A model generated the notes under the pieces. It made no database searches. It was not told where the DNA came from and saw nothing but the letters and a program-made list of their open reading frames with translations. A DNA stretch of 64,000 bases from Metaphire vulgaris. Lineage: Eukaryota > Annelida > Clitellata > Crassiclitellata > Megascolecidae. Each line of letters starts with the position of its first letter. The first letter of the stretch is position 1. The stretch lies in NCBI GenBank assembly GCA_018105865.1, contig CM030851.1, positions 11,554,828-11,618,827 on the forward strand, given 5' to 3'. A program made the translations under genes and the position numbers. Below, piece after piece: positions 46,604 through 57,450 of this stretch.

Positions 46604-47131
46604 GACACCATAGATCACTAAACAGATTTTCAGCCCTGTTTCTTCCACAGTAAGGGAAAAGGCCATTCCAAAGACTGAACATCTTCGAGAAAACTGAACG
46701 GCAAGCACAAAACCGTAGATTATCACGGCTTTAGCCAAGCGAATCGGACACACACTCATTATTCGCAACCACGTTGTCGAAGAAAGTGCCTCACTTAAAA
46801 ACAAACAAAACCTTTACGCCACACCCTAGTCATAAAAAAACACGGATCAAAAAGCAACATCGCCATGAACGCCTGGTAGCCACAAGCCAGTCATCCCTGT
46901 GGCAACTTTTCCGACCCTAGAACTCACAGCTGGAAGAGTGGCAGACCTGCTGTTGCCACCACACGCGCGACCAGTTAAACTTTGAACCCAACTGGTAAAT
47001 CATCATCACAACTAAAACACTATCACCGACATTCACCAAACCCAAGACAGCAACCAACAAGAATTTTAACATATCTTATAAGTGATCCCTTTGTAAAGTG
47101 CTCTTGACTTTAGTTATGTTACAGTGCTATG

Positions 47132-47313
47132 CAGTGGCGGCTCCACCGGGGGGGGCCCGTGCCCCCCTATTGAGTGCCTGGTCCCCCAGTGGCCCCCCTG
47201 TTGGGACCCTATACTTAATGCTACATACATTAAACAACAAACGGTTGGCCCCCCATGATTAGAAGTTGCCACCCCAACGGCCCCCCACTTGCCAAATCCT
47301 AGAGCCGCCACTG
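47132..47313. mobile_element. hAT-type MITE, family G, copy 1
   Basis: CAGTGGCGGCTC / GAGCCGCCACTG are perfect 12-bp ends. Flanks GTGCTATG and GTGCTATA match at 7 of 8. Removing the insert re-joins a LINE/SINE-like tail ...GTGCTATATAAATTG followed by (AAT)n. Confidence 0.88.
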
Positions 47314-47334
47314 GTGCTATATAAATTGTTGTAG

Positions 47335-47368
<34 letters not shown>
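47335..47368. repeat. (AAT)n tail
   Basis: Short AAT repeat after GCTATATAAATTGTTGTAG, the tail split by the family G MITE at 47132-47313. Confidence 0.9.
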
Positions 47369-47371
<3 letters not shown>

Positions 47372-47501
47372 GAGTTGTTCAACTGATTACAATATTCATT
47401 CAATACAATTAAAACATGTACGGATTTAAATCAATCCCAAAACCCACAGCCATCAATTATTTTACCTGAACACACAAGAACTACTATCGAGTAAGCATAC
47501 A

Positions 47502-47715
47502 TCAACTGATGGGCACTTCTACCAGTACATCGGGATCGGCCTTCACATACTCCTCGATCAGTCTGACAGTATACTCAAGACGCTTGTCCATAGCATGGAA
47601 ATGATGACTAGCGAGAAGGGGTGCGAGGGGGTCACGTGACAGAATGTCCCCCAACACTTTTGAAAGAACACCGTGACGCAGCAGAAGCAGCCTATGCACT
47701 GTAGAATACCGAATT
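47502..47715 (-). CDS. FAM20B: FAM20B coding exon 8 and stop
   Basis: It encodes [39 protein letters not shown] and a divergent C-terminus ending VEVPIS, stop TGA at 47504-47502. The acceptor is CTCTTTCTAG. It aligns with the vertebrate C-terminal helices (LNYLKNGVL...DPHLDAVDQRL). I saw no confident AATAAA in the next few hundred bases downstream. Confidence 0.95.
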
Positions 47716-50700
47716 CTAGAAAGAGACACAGAAAAGGTAATCCTATTAAGATAGTGTTTGTAATTTCACATACAAGAGATACACTTATAAGGGTCCGTCC
47801 ATATAGTCTGCATGCACTGAGGGGATGGATTCAGGAGATTTTGCGTATGTACGGCGTGCAAACGGGGGAGGGGTTGAAAATATGTCTTTTTTGCATACGT
47901 ACTATGTGGACGAGCCCCAAACAATGCAGCACAAAAAATGAAACTCACTTAGGCTAGAACTAGAAGCAGTAATGTAAAAATAATATTAATCTGTTAGATC
48001 CACCCAAAAAAGGTGATGGGAGATCAATCAAATGCCCTTCAAAAACTAAACCAGAGGAGGCTTCTGGCCCATAACAAAAATCAGTTTTTAAATATTTAAA
48101 CTGGGTTTGTGTTTAACAATCTAACAACAAGACCAAATCTTAATTCTATTGCCTATGCTGGTGGAATAGAGAAATATTGAAAACAATGCCTTTTCAGTAA
48201 GAACACACCATGTTATTGACTTAGAACGTATAAACAGTTTGACAGTGCTAATCATTTACGATTAACAAATTAAATAATTCTTTCAGAAAACTGACTCACA
48301 AAACATACCATGCAAAATACCATCAAGAAACTTTGATGTTACAACAAAAATTTCTGTTTGATATTTTAATAATCATAATTTAATATTTATTATTATAACA
48401 CTCTTGACTCTAGCTCGCTAGGACAATAGCGCTATATAAATCAGCGTATAACTAACTAACTATTCAGCTGGTTGCTTAAAATTCAATTTAAACCTAAATA
48501 TAAACATAGAGTAAGCTATTATTATACATGCATATTAATTAACCCCTTGACTGGGGATCCTGGATATATCCGTCCATTTTACATTGAGTTACAGTTAAAT
48601 ACACGGTTAAGGGGTTAATTAATACTTGCCTCCTGCATTGCTTCAATGGAGCAAGGATTGATTCCTCATCATGGAATGGATTCCCAAAACTGAAATCAAA
48701 CACACAAAATCAGAATAAAATTTTTAAATTAAAATTTATAAGGAATTTCCATTTAACAATATTTCCACCGAATAAAAACTGCAAGGAGAAAGCCTTGCCC
48801 TCATATCACTTTTAACTTAAAATAATCTAATAAATGGGTTTTGGTCCTGCCATCAGAAGTGCTACGCATTGCTGATATTTTCAAACTTTCATCCCAAACG
48901 TTCTGACACCAACCTCTTGCCATTATCGAACATGATAAGAATGCTGTCGGTTTCATTGAGAAACATTTCGAAATGATGACGATCGGCATTTCCCACAATG
49001 TAGTCAAACACACAGGCGTCAATGATGTCGAGCAATAGACGACCCGAACCATAGAGCGACACTTTCTGAACATCAGCGCAGTAACTTTCATCGCCGTGTT
49101 CCCATCTGCAACAAAATATTGAATCGATTCTCAAAAAAGTAACCGGACAAAAAAATTGCCAGCATGAAAGAAAGACCCTTCAGTTCGGTAAAAAAAAACA
49201 GAAAATTATATCAAGAAGATATCAACAAATACATACTCCAATGCATTTTAGTTGAATTGACTGTAATGTGCAGTATGTACTTTGAGCCATGGACTTAAAA
49301 CGTGCTTCCTGCCCGCGGTATAGACAAATTTTTCACACTTTTTCCGTCCACTTAAGTGCCATAGATAACTGTAAATTCAGTTTAAAATCTGCTAAATTTA
49401 GTTTACATTGCTCAAAACACATTGCTCAAAGCAATCCAACTTTTTGGCATTTTTAAATGATTCTATTTCTATGACCTATAAAGAAATATAATTAAAAATT
49501 TAACAACATCAAAACCAAATATCCACGAACATTTCTAGAAATCATCAAGAATATGATCTTAACAGATTCATATATATTGCTTGACCATGTTTCAAAAGCA
49601 CAACATTCTCCATTTTTATTGTAATCATATCTCTACTGTCAGTGTTGGAGTTGCCGGGGTGGGGGTTGAACCCCCAGCTAACTTTGCAACCCTCATAAAA
49701 ATCGCATATCGGGTACATGCAGTCTCTGTCATTCATTGAATTTCAGTCCTCAACCGCCCCCACCAGCTCAAATTTCACAACTCCAACACTGCCTACAGTG
49801 GAAAACCAGTTACGCACTAAAATTTGCAAATCCTCAGAAAATTTCAGATGCAAGATCCTCACTAAACTATGTATCAAAAATTTTTTCTAAAATTTACCTT
49901 GCCGTGTGACCCTCTCTGTAGGTCCGGCCCCATGGGTGTCTGTATTTTATGAACATAAAACGTGGCGGAAGCCCGAGAATTACAGCACCTTCCATACGCG
50001 TTCCACTGGCGCAAACACCGGTGCTCTTGCCCTTGCAGTATAAACACTTCCCATAGAAACATGTGTTGCTCCCTAGAAAACAGACAAAAAGCCCAATGTA
50101 TGTCACAGAATCTCATATAGCGGAGTGTCAGCTGTGCATTGAGATGGGCTGTTTACATGGTTTCTCTACCGTTTTTGAAGAACGTAGCCTTTAATTGTTC
50201 TGTTGCCACAGGAAGGATTTCGTTTTCTAGATCAACAACCCGACCAATTGTTAGCGGAACTCTGTTAAATCCAAGCATCCTGAAAAAAACAAAAATCCGG
50301 CATGAAAGGCCTTCATGTTGCACGTACAAGTACATGATAGAACAATATGTACAGTGAAGTCTACAGTGTCCCCAAAACACCCATAAAAATTTATACACAG
50401 TGCAACAAGAATTTGAAAATGCATACAATTTGAAATGATTAGCAGGCCATCAGGAAGCTTTACTAACTAAAACTTAAAAGACAACCATACTGTAACTCTG
50501 CTACATTCAACAGCAATTTGGTCTGTAAGAAAATGTTACCTCGGTAGGATACCGTCAAAATGGATCCAACACAAACAAGGATTGAGAGGGCAAAGCAAAA
50601 TTAACAAATTTTATATAAAAAATGCAACATATTCAGTACTTGAAAATTTCCAATCGTATCTAAATAACAATTTTCTGATTTTCATCGTGTTCAAAATTAC

Positions 50701-52179
50701 CGATTAAAATGAAAAGCCACAATTTCTCCATTGTGCCGGTCATGTCCATCGTAAGGCTTGCCTTCAATAACGTAGTCGCGATCGTACCTACAGCAATCAC
50801 ACAGCCATTTGCACAGACAGAACAAATACAGGCATACCATAAGACTACAAGTTCTCAGCTTTTGTAAAACAATGTCTGACAAAGCAAATTTACTAGTTTC
50901 TCATTACTGGCAAAAGACCTCAACAACAACAAAATCTGGTGTATTTATATAGCACTTTCAATAGCTGTACCATAGTAGCTGCTTATTCTTATGTGCTTAA
51001 TATAACATTAAAACATCTATCACCAAATCGTGGTAATATACCAGGCGAGGGTCATTAGATTCAAGGGGTATTTTGTTTGGGATGTCATAGCAACGGTTTT
51101 GACTTTAGATCTAAAGACTTGAGAGATGTTTTGCAAGAACTGAAGGAAATGGGGATTTCAAATAAAACATTAATTTCAACAATTTCTTGACAATATAACA
51201 GCTATATTGAAAGGCATCCCAAATCATTTTCATCCCTTCACTTGTGTTGTTAAGTTTCTTCCAAAATCACACGTTCATGGTTTATGGAGATTAAGAAAAT
51301 TATACAGAAGATAAGGTCAGGAAACAGTACATCTTGAAATCCATTAGAAAAAGACTGGGACCATCACATCATTGCAATGTTAATACAGAAGACAAGCAAT
51401 CAAGGCATGATGAGCTTAAAAACATAATGGTTTCACCAATTAAAAGCAATTAATTCATCAGTGGCATCAGTAGGACCATTTCTAGCATGGCAAATCTAAA
51501 AATACAACATATTTGCTGAAAGAATGAGATTCAATTAAATGTTCTAACCATTGAGGCTTGAACAAAACACCTTGGCCTCCATCAAGAAAGAGAAGCAGTT
51601 TCAACTGAGATCCTTTTGTCATGACGTCAGCTTTGATAATTGGTCTGGAGGACATCGCAGATAAAACTGCTCCTACAAGTTTAAACAACGTATTTCTCGA
51701 TTCAAAGAAACTTTGCTGACTCATTATTAAAAGACACCAAAGACAAGATAATCACATGTTCTTTTCATGACAATAATTGTAGAGAATAAACACATTACCA
51801 AGTTCTGGAACATATTCCCCATGAATCTGTTGAGCCGTCACCCAACTGCTGGCAATCTTCCACAGGTCCGTCTCAGGCGGAGGTTCGAAATTCCAGTCGA
51901 CATCATAACGACCGATGAACTGCTCAATCCTTCTCTGCCTCGACGACTCGTTAAAAACGCCAAAAGGAAATCGGAAGAAGTCCTCCCGGTTTTCCGAGAC
52001 CTCCAGCGGCGCCACAGCTGCCCCTGCCGCGTCCGTCAGATTCGTCTTGACTGAGGTCCAGGTAGTCGGCACTCAATTCTTTCTCGAGGGGCCCCAACCA
52101 TGGCTCCGAGATAAAGCAGACGACGGAAATCACGAAGTATCACAACAACGAGCACCACAACGCGCGTACGAAATTTCAT
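47502..52179 (-). CDS. FAM20B: Glycosaminoglycan xylosylkinase FAM20B, 8 coding exons
   Basis: This is a Golgi type II membrane kinase that phosphorylates the xylose of the proteoglycan linkage tetrasaccharide, permitting glycosaminoglycan elongation. Exons in reading order: 52179-51799, 51672-51549, 50787-50701, 50279-50170, 50072-49898, 49105-48914, 48689-48630, 47715-47502. Apart from two frame changes inside exon 1, all junctions keep frame. Allowing for those, the product is about 446 residues, slightly longer than the vertebrate protein (about 410). FAM20B landmarks in order: [103 protein letters not shown]. These favour FAM20B over FAM20A/C. Exon 7 uses a GC donor. Confidence 0.95.
47791..47918. 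mobile_element. Small GGG-terminated MITE next to FAM20B
   Basis: GGGTCCGTCCATATAG ... CTATGTGGACGAGCCCC are imperfect inverted ends around 128 bp. They resemble Harbinger-type termini, but the target duplication is unclear. FAM20B intron 7, 76 bp upstream of exon 8. Confidence 0.5.
48539..48618. mobile_element. piggyBac-type MITE, copy 6 (inverted), in FAM20B intron 7
   Basis: TTAA|CCCCTTGACTGGGG ... CGGTTAAGGGG|TTAA. Its right edge is about 10 bp from the GC splice donor of FAM20B exon 7. Confidence 0.85.
48630..48689 (-). CDS. FAM20B: FAM20B coding exon 7, GC splice donor
   Basis: This 60-nt exon encodes [18 protein letters not shown] plus Arg. In-frame joining to exon 8 (IRYSTV, aligned to IIRVSTW) requires the donor AGGAG|GCAAGT, a GC-AG intron. 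The nearest GT, four bases on, would shift the frame. A piggyBac-type palindrome lies about 10 bp inside the intron. Confidence 0.93.
48914..49105 (-). CDS. FAM20B: FAM20B coding exon 6: catalytic core
   Basis: It encodes [35 protein letters not shown] and IMFDNGK. The Asp of GNADRHH is the expected catalytic residue and the Asp of FDNGK corresponds to the metal-binding DFG position in this family. Both are intact. Confidence 0.97.
49640..49791. mobile_element. hAT-type MITE, family J, copy 2
   Basis: Perfect 14-bp ends CAGTGTTGGAGTTG / CAACTCCAACACTG and the same core as the copy at 11804-11996. Flanks TCTACTGT/CCTACAGT match at 6 of 8. FAM20B intron 5. Confidence 0.85.
49898..50072 (-). 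CDS. FAM20B: FAM20B coding exon 5
   Basis: It encodes [20 protein letters not shown], a cysteine-rich insert typical of FAM20 kinases, then [14 protein letters not shown]. Cysteines C-x5-C-x2-C line up with the family's disulphide-bonded region. The donor is CAAG|GTAAAT. Confidence 0.96.
50170..50279 (-). CDS. FAM20B: FAM20B coding exon 4
   Basis: It encodes [18 protein letters not shown], then [16 protein letters not shown]. Splice sites are a T-rich tract ending TTTCAG and AACG|GTAGAG. The frame continues into Gly-Ser-Asn-Thr-Cys of exon 5. Confidence 0.96.
50701..50787 (-). CDS. FAM20B: FAM20B coding exon 3
   Basis: It encodes [19 protein letters not shown] and then GEIVAFHFN, nearly matching vertebrate FAM20B (YSRDHVVEGEPYAGYDRHN). 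The 87 nt include 28 whole codons; the edges complete Trp and Arg. Confidence 0.96.
51549..51672 (-). CDS. FAM20B: FAM20B coding exon 2
   Basis: It encodes [29 protein letters not shown] and VLFKPQ. IIKADV and FKP are N-lobe motifs of the FAM20 kinase fold. The acceptor is AACTTGTAG and the donor is AATG|GTTAGA; phase 1 in, phase 2 out. Confidence 0.95.
51799..52179 (-). CDS. FAM20B: FAM20B coding exon 1: signal anchor and N-terminal stem (frame interrupted)
   Basis: The start [14 protein letters not shown] resembles the MKLKQRVVLLAI start of vertebrate FAM20B. The hydrophobic segment then continues only in the +1 frame ([10 protein letters not shown]), and a second +1 change is needed before [12 protein letters not shown] and WKIASSWV. 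Skipping one base at each point gives 379 nt, exactly the phase required by exon 2. Likely explanations are two single-base assembly errors, an allele with real indels, or an upstream exon and acceptor that I do not see. The distal part (from about 52040) is firmly coding. Confidence 0.75.
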
Positions 52180-52436
52180 GATAATTATCGGCCAACCGGT
52201 TCTCATCACAGCAAGCCATTCGTTCACAGGAAGAAACACCGCAAATAATAATCAACAGCCTGAGAAGTTGCATTTCACCAAAAGGAGGCAAGTCAACACC
52301 AGTTACCTAGAAAAATGAAAAAATAAAACATCAAAATGCTAAACACTAAAGTAGAAATCAGTGTATTACGTTGCAAATACACAAAAAAAAAATAAATGCC
52401 TATAATGGTAAAATCAAATTTAACAATAATATTCAC

Positions 52437-52437
<1 letters not shown>

Positions 52438-52490
<53 letters not shown>
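52438..52490. repeat. (AAT)n microsatellite
   Basis: AAT run about 260 bp upstream of the FAM20B start codon. Confidence 0.95.
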
Positions 52491-52563
52491 TACCATTGAT
52501 AAAGCACTATTGAGCATCAAGGTAATTTTGTACATGACATTCGTAATAATGTTTCAGTCTTAA

Positions 52564-52596
52564 AGGGGCTGTCTATTAATTATGTCAACAATTTGT
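52564..52596. mobile_element. Single end of a Harbinger-type MITE
   Basis: AGGGGCTGTCTATTAATTAT then GTCAACAATTTG matches the family end; no second end was found nearby. Confidence 0.5.
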
Positions 52597-53354
52597 GGGC
52601 AAGCGGTTTCAATCGATGGTACTTCAAATTTCATCAAAAAAGTCCACACCACATAATGCCATCTTAATTCATATAGAACAACATAAAATCAGCAGAATAT
52701 CCACGAGAGTAAATTTAATAGCTTACCTAGCACTGCAAAACATCAGATTAAAACAACATTAAAATATAAATAGAATAATGAGTTTAAAGGCAAAAAATAA
52801 ACAAAGCACCGACCGTCAACTGTCAATCAACAACCACATGCGATGATGCGAAGCACTTTTATAGCGCCATAATACCTTAGCGTATACTTTAATGTTAGCG
52901 ATTGGTGACATGCGCAAATGTAGAAATCACCAACTAGTTTGTTGGCGTGATCCAGCATTTTATTGGCAAGTAAACCGATCAGTAAATATGTGGGAGTATG
53001 ATCGACACCTTACATTAATATCCATCGACATATAGATTTTGCAAGTCACGTGACATTTAGGCCTAGATATATTTTTGTTCGTATGGTACAAATGCGTGGC
53101 TTCCTCCTCCTTTTTCTCATTAGCGTCGCCACGGGGGAAGGGCAAATGGGAGCAGCAACTGCCCCAACCTGCCTCGGACCACCTACCAGATTCGCGCAAA
53201 TCCGGTGAGAACGTTTTTTGTGGAGGGTGTGTACATGGGGTTGGGGTAAGGAATCTGACACGCCGGCCCTCGTTTGCCCCTCCCAACCCAAAATTTCTGG
53301 CGACGCCACTGCTTATTATTCTCATCCTCCTCGTCCCCTACCCTTCGTCCTCCT

Positions 53355-53401
53355 TCTTCGTCGTCGTCGTCCTCCTCCTCCTCCTCCTCCTCCTCCTCCT
53401 C
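53355..53401. repeat. (CCT)n/(CGT)n microsatellite
   Basis: TCGTCGTCG followed by about 12 CCT units. Confidence 0.95.
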
Positions 53402-54387
53402 ACAGGAAGGCCCCATTTAATTGGGGCAGACTCGTGAGATTCGTGCAAAACGGATCTATAAATTTTCGTTTTGTTATCGATTTTGAAATTGCAACGACGT
53501 ACGTACTCTCTTTTATAGATCACGTGACGCAGTCACTATAAAGACCAGGACTTACTGCCGTTACTAGACTTCAGTCGTTTGTTGGCCAATTGCAGATGTC
53601 AGATGCATCGTTTGCTGAAATAGGCCTACAAAGACCTGTCAATTGAAAATAGAATATTGATTGGGATCATTGGGTTGATATTGATTAAATTCGATCGCCT
53701 AGTGTAGAAATTTATGAATTATAGGCCTAAGCACAAGACCAATTCTGTTGGGTATCTAGGCTCGAGTGCCCACACTTTGAGAAGCTACCATAGGGGATTG
53801 GACCGTTGGACTCCCATATTTCGTCCATTTTTGCGCCAATGCATTTGACGCAAAACGTGGTTCATAAATAAAAGTTCCTTTTCCTAGATATTAAATCTCG
53901 CGGGGCATTGAAATAACAACGCCATTCTTTCTCATTCTCGACAATCTTCCGGACCCCCAACGATCGCGTAATCTGCTGAACCAAAACTTCTTCTTTAGGC
54001 CTACCAGACAAAGTCAAAATAGGCCCTATCTCTGATGGTAAAGTCGCTGACCTGATCCCATTCTATTATTCAATAGATTCGATAAAATGCAGGCCTAAAC
54101 CTTAGTTGATCGTAACACACACAGGCCTAATTACAGGACACATATTCTGAGAAAATTTAATTTAACAGAAATTCTGCGATATTTCTCGCCCACAGTCAAA
54201 ATCGTTTCGTTATAACTTCAAAAATTGTTTATTGAGCGCTCTTGAGCCATGAACAAGTTAGTCTAAGCACGTAAAGGTAAAATATGGAACGTTGGTGTTT
54301 TAAAATGCAACGTGAAGAGTGCCATATGGAGACTAGCACGTAGACCTACCATAAATTAATTAACCGCAGTGTCCAAACTACTGCTTT

Positions 54388-54426
54388 TACACAGGCTTAC
54401 TGAGCCTAATAAACCATTTTAAATCA

Positions 54427-54506
<80 letters not shown>

Positions 54507-54532
54507 TTATTATTATTATTACTATTATTATT
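54388..54532. repeat. Hairpin repeat and (ATT)n
   Basis: TTTACACAGGCTTACTGAGC and AAACCATTTTAAATCAC, then a 100-bp ATT microsatellite. Confidence 0.7.
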
Positions 54533-54939
54533 ACAAAAATACCGATGCCGATGTTAATTAGTAATTACTTTAGCATGTCATATTGCATGACTTGTGAATT
54601 TTCTTAGAGACACTTTTAAGTGGTTTAGGAGGCTAGTCATAGTAGAATAGGACATTGTCAATTTGAGTTCTGCATGCACGATTACTTTCTTCTAGGATAC
54701 AGACTTAATTACTGTAATTGGTTTACAAGGAACTGAATTTGTTTACAGCACTTCTTTCTAGCGATGAGGCTCCAATTAAGTAGAATCATCCGGTTCTCTG
54801 ACCTAAACTTATACAAATTTGCAGCATAATTTGTTATAATATTCTAGTGTGTTGAAAGTTTTTAAAACATGGTCCGCCGACTGCCAATTGGCTGGCCGAG
54901 CGTGTCAATTTGAAATGTCTTTCTTGTGCAAAAAAATAG

Positions 54940-55215
54940 CTCCCCCAGATCAGTCACATTTAAAACATCACACTTTGGGAGAGGGATTTTCATCCCCAAA
55001 AACTTTGCCAACTTCCTTCTGATAGAAAAATTTTCCATCCTTCCTAAATATTTTTACCTTCTCAAATGACCTGGGAAATTTCAGACTTTTCCCCTCTCAA
55101 AAAAGCTCCCCCGTCGTCACACTTTGGGGGGGGGGATTTTCATCCCCCAGCCAACATAGAAAAATTTGTTGGGGGAAATTTAAGACTGGGTGGAATTCCC
55201 CCCAGAGAAAGCACA
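54940..55215. mobile_element. Degenerate hAT-type MITE family A remnants
   Basis: Two tandem partial copies share CACACTTTGGG, GATTTTCATCCCC and CCAGCCAACATAGAAA with family A. The right end breaks off at CCCCAGAGAAAGCAC where the Tc1/mariner remnant begins. Confidence 0.65.
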
Positions 55216-55785
55216 GTCTTCAACTCCGTGATGTTCTGTGGCTTTGGCTGATACTTTTGACATCTGTCGAGCATGATTCCCCAGACGTGGAAGTCAAGTG
55301 GATTGATATCTGGGATCAAGTTGGGTGGCCAGTCATCTTTCTTGATGAAATCTGGACAATTTTGCTTCAGAAAATCCTGGGTCCTGAGAGCAGAGTGGGC
55401 AGGTGTTCCGTCTTGCTGAAATATAAAATCTTCTCCTAGCAAATCATGACAGTCCTGCAGCCAATCATAATGCTGCTGTGTTTATCTGTTGGCCGTAAGT
55501 AACCCTTGACCTTGTCTGGCGCAATGACAACGACGCAATTTTAGACTTAAAAACGATACAAATTACTATGACGTTATCTTATGTTTGTCAATTTTAAAAT
55601 TTGGGTCTCTTTATTTGTATTGCCATATTTCAGCAAATACTAAAGCTATCAGCATAAAATTTGGCAATTGCATCACAAACATTCCCAGGTATATGGCTTA
55701 TAAATTTTATTGAAATCGCTGCGCACACGGCCGAGATATTAAATGTCAAACATGTGTCCAGTTTTTACTTTTACACCCTGTAGAA
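55216..55785 (-). mobile_element. Tc1/mariner element remnant with transposase C-terminus
   Basis: Minus-strand reading from about 55490 gives HYDWLQDCHDLLGED, FIFQQDGTPAHSA, DDWPPNLIPDINPLDFHVWG and PQNITELKT, the last two catalytic-domain blocks of a Tc1/mariner DDE transposase. A terminus TACAGGGTGTAAAAG (minus) sits at 55785. The N-terminal half is deleted and the 3' end is truncated at the junction with a hAT MITE remnant. Confidence 0.8.
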
Positions 55786-55977
55786 GATGAACGCAGCTAA
55801 AGTGGCTGGACCACTAGAGCTCATTGAACGCGCGGCTGCGTACGAACAAAACAAGCTCGCATTGGCCGCCTGATCACGTCATAGTCACGTCACGAAGCCG
55901 ACGTCTCTATGCGAAGGTTGGCGCAACGTTGAACGATAATATTATTCTCCACTGCTCCTTTTTTTAAACTGCTTACA

Positions 55978-56178
55978 TTATAGTGGCGCTCCTTTGATGT
56001 TAGACCATGTCATAATATTGTTGTCCATCCAGCTGGTTCTGGGTCTGCCTTGTCTCCTGGTTCCTTCCGTCAAACCCGTTATCACTGAGTTTTCAATAAT
56101 CGAGTCTTCTGTTTTTCTAGTAACATGTCCAAAATATCTCATTTTCTTGATTTGAATAAAGAAGAAAATCGAATTCAA
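55978..56178 (-). pseudogene. LINE reverse-transcriptase C-terminal fragment
   Basis: MRYFGHVTRKTEDSI, then TRRQGRPRTSWMDN, is the conserved tail of non-LTR retrotransposon ORF2 (R.L.WFGHV.R...GRPR..W.D.I). Only about 55 codons remain. Confidence 0.8.
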
Positions 56179-56337
56179 GCATTTGAAAACAAACAGAGAG
56201 AAAAGTATTGAGGATTCGCTATAGGCCTACGGATTTCATATCCAATGAGATACTAGTATACTACACAAAATGGCGGGAGTAGATCAGGAATTTCTGAAAC
56301 ATATCAAATACTATTTAGATACTAAATGAGAACCAAG

Positions 56338-56490
<153 letters not shown>

Positions 56491-56621
56491 TTATTTCTGA
56501 CAATTTATATAGCCCTAAGCCTATAGCAAGGCCTAAGCCAGAAGTTTTCAAACTTTTACAAGCCGCGGACCCCTCTGGCATGTCGTTGCTGTGTGGCGGA
56601 CCCCCAACCTCAGAAACAAAA

Positions 56622-56687
56622 CCAATTGACATTTCATGTATGGAATTACAACAATTAGTGTAATTCCATACATGAAATGTCAATTGG
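56622..56687. repeat. Perfect 29-bp hairpin
   Basis: The arm CCAATTGACATTTCATGTAT continuing GGAATTACA (56622-56650) is exactly complementary to 56659-56687 around an 8-nt loop. Part of the arm (TATGGAATTACAACA) follows again at 56688. Confidence 0.97.
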
Positions 56688-57249
56688 TATGGAATTACAA
56701 CAAGTGTACTACATTAGTTCATTACCCAAAGTCAGGAGCACTTTTCAGGGGGACACTTGTAGGAGATAAATAAATAAGTTCTTCTTTAGTTTATTGCAAA
56801 CAATTAGGAAGAGGTCTCTTTAGTCACTTCATCTGGCAATGCATTCCATAGGACGGAATTCCCCCGCTTAAAGACAGTCATTAAAACTTAGATCAACCTT
56901 TGGTCAGTGTGAAGGGTGTACCTGCTTTTCGTACCGCAGAGTTTCTTCAAACATGGTGGTATGTTTGACAAACGCACGCGAATATCCGCCTCTATGTCAG
57001 CCTCTATGCATGCAAAAAATTTTTATATCGCGTATTACTATTTCCCAACTCACTGGGGAGTGGCCAGGCACTCATAGCTAGGCATACATCTACCGACATA
57101 AAACGCACGCGTATCATTGTATTGAATTCTCTTTTTAAATTTTTTCATGTTTCTGCTAGATTCCTTCGGCGATACCAAAAAATTTTGATTTTCGAGATTC
57201 TTTCGTAAAAATATTTATCGATACTTCACCTCTCTCGATGGTCGTTCGT

Positions 57250-57450
57250 AACCCCCGCCTTCAGAAAATCCTGACTACGTCACTGAGGCGAAGTGCTCTG
57301 TCAGATGATAGTTCAGCCAGTTCTTCCTGTTCCCGTCCAATTAAATCAGTCAACTCGACTCAACTGACATTCTCAAATGGATTTCGAACCCAGTCAAACA
57401 TGCTTATGTCATCATCTCCGAAATACTTATGCAAACAATGTGACAACCGC
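57250..57450 (-). pseudogene. hAT transposase C-terminal fragment
   Basis: Minus-strand reading gives MFDWVRNPFENVS, then after an in-frame stop TDLIGREQEELAELSSDRAL. The WVRNPF...EEL.EL..D.AL pattern is typical of the C-terminal region of ZBED/Charlie-like hAT transposases. Stops and the lack of an upstream part make it a dead fragment. Confidence 0.7.

Noticed and set aside
52036..52239. Longer FAM20B start at an upstream ATG (52239) giving about 20 extra residues
   Set aside because: The extension is polar and absent from the family, while MKFRTRVVV at 52179 matches the vertebrate start.
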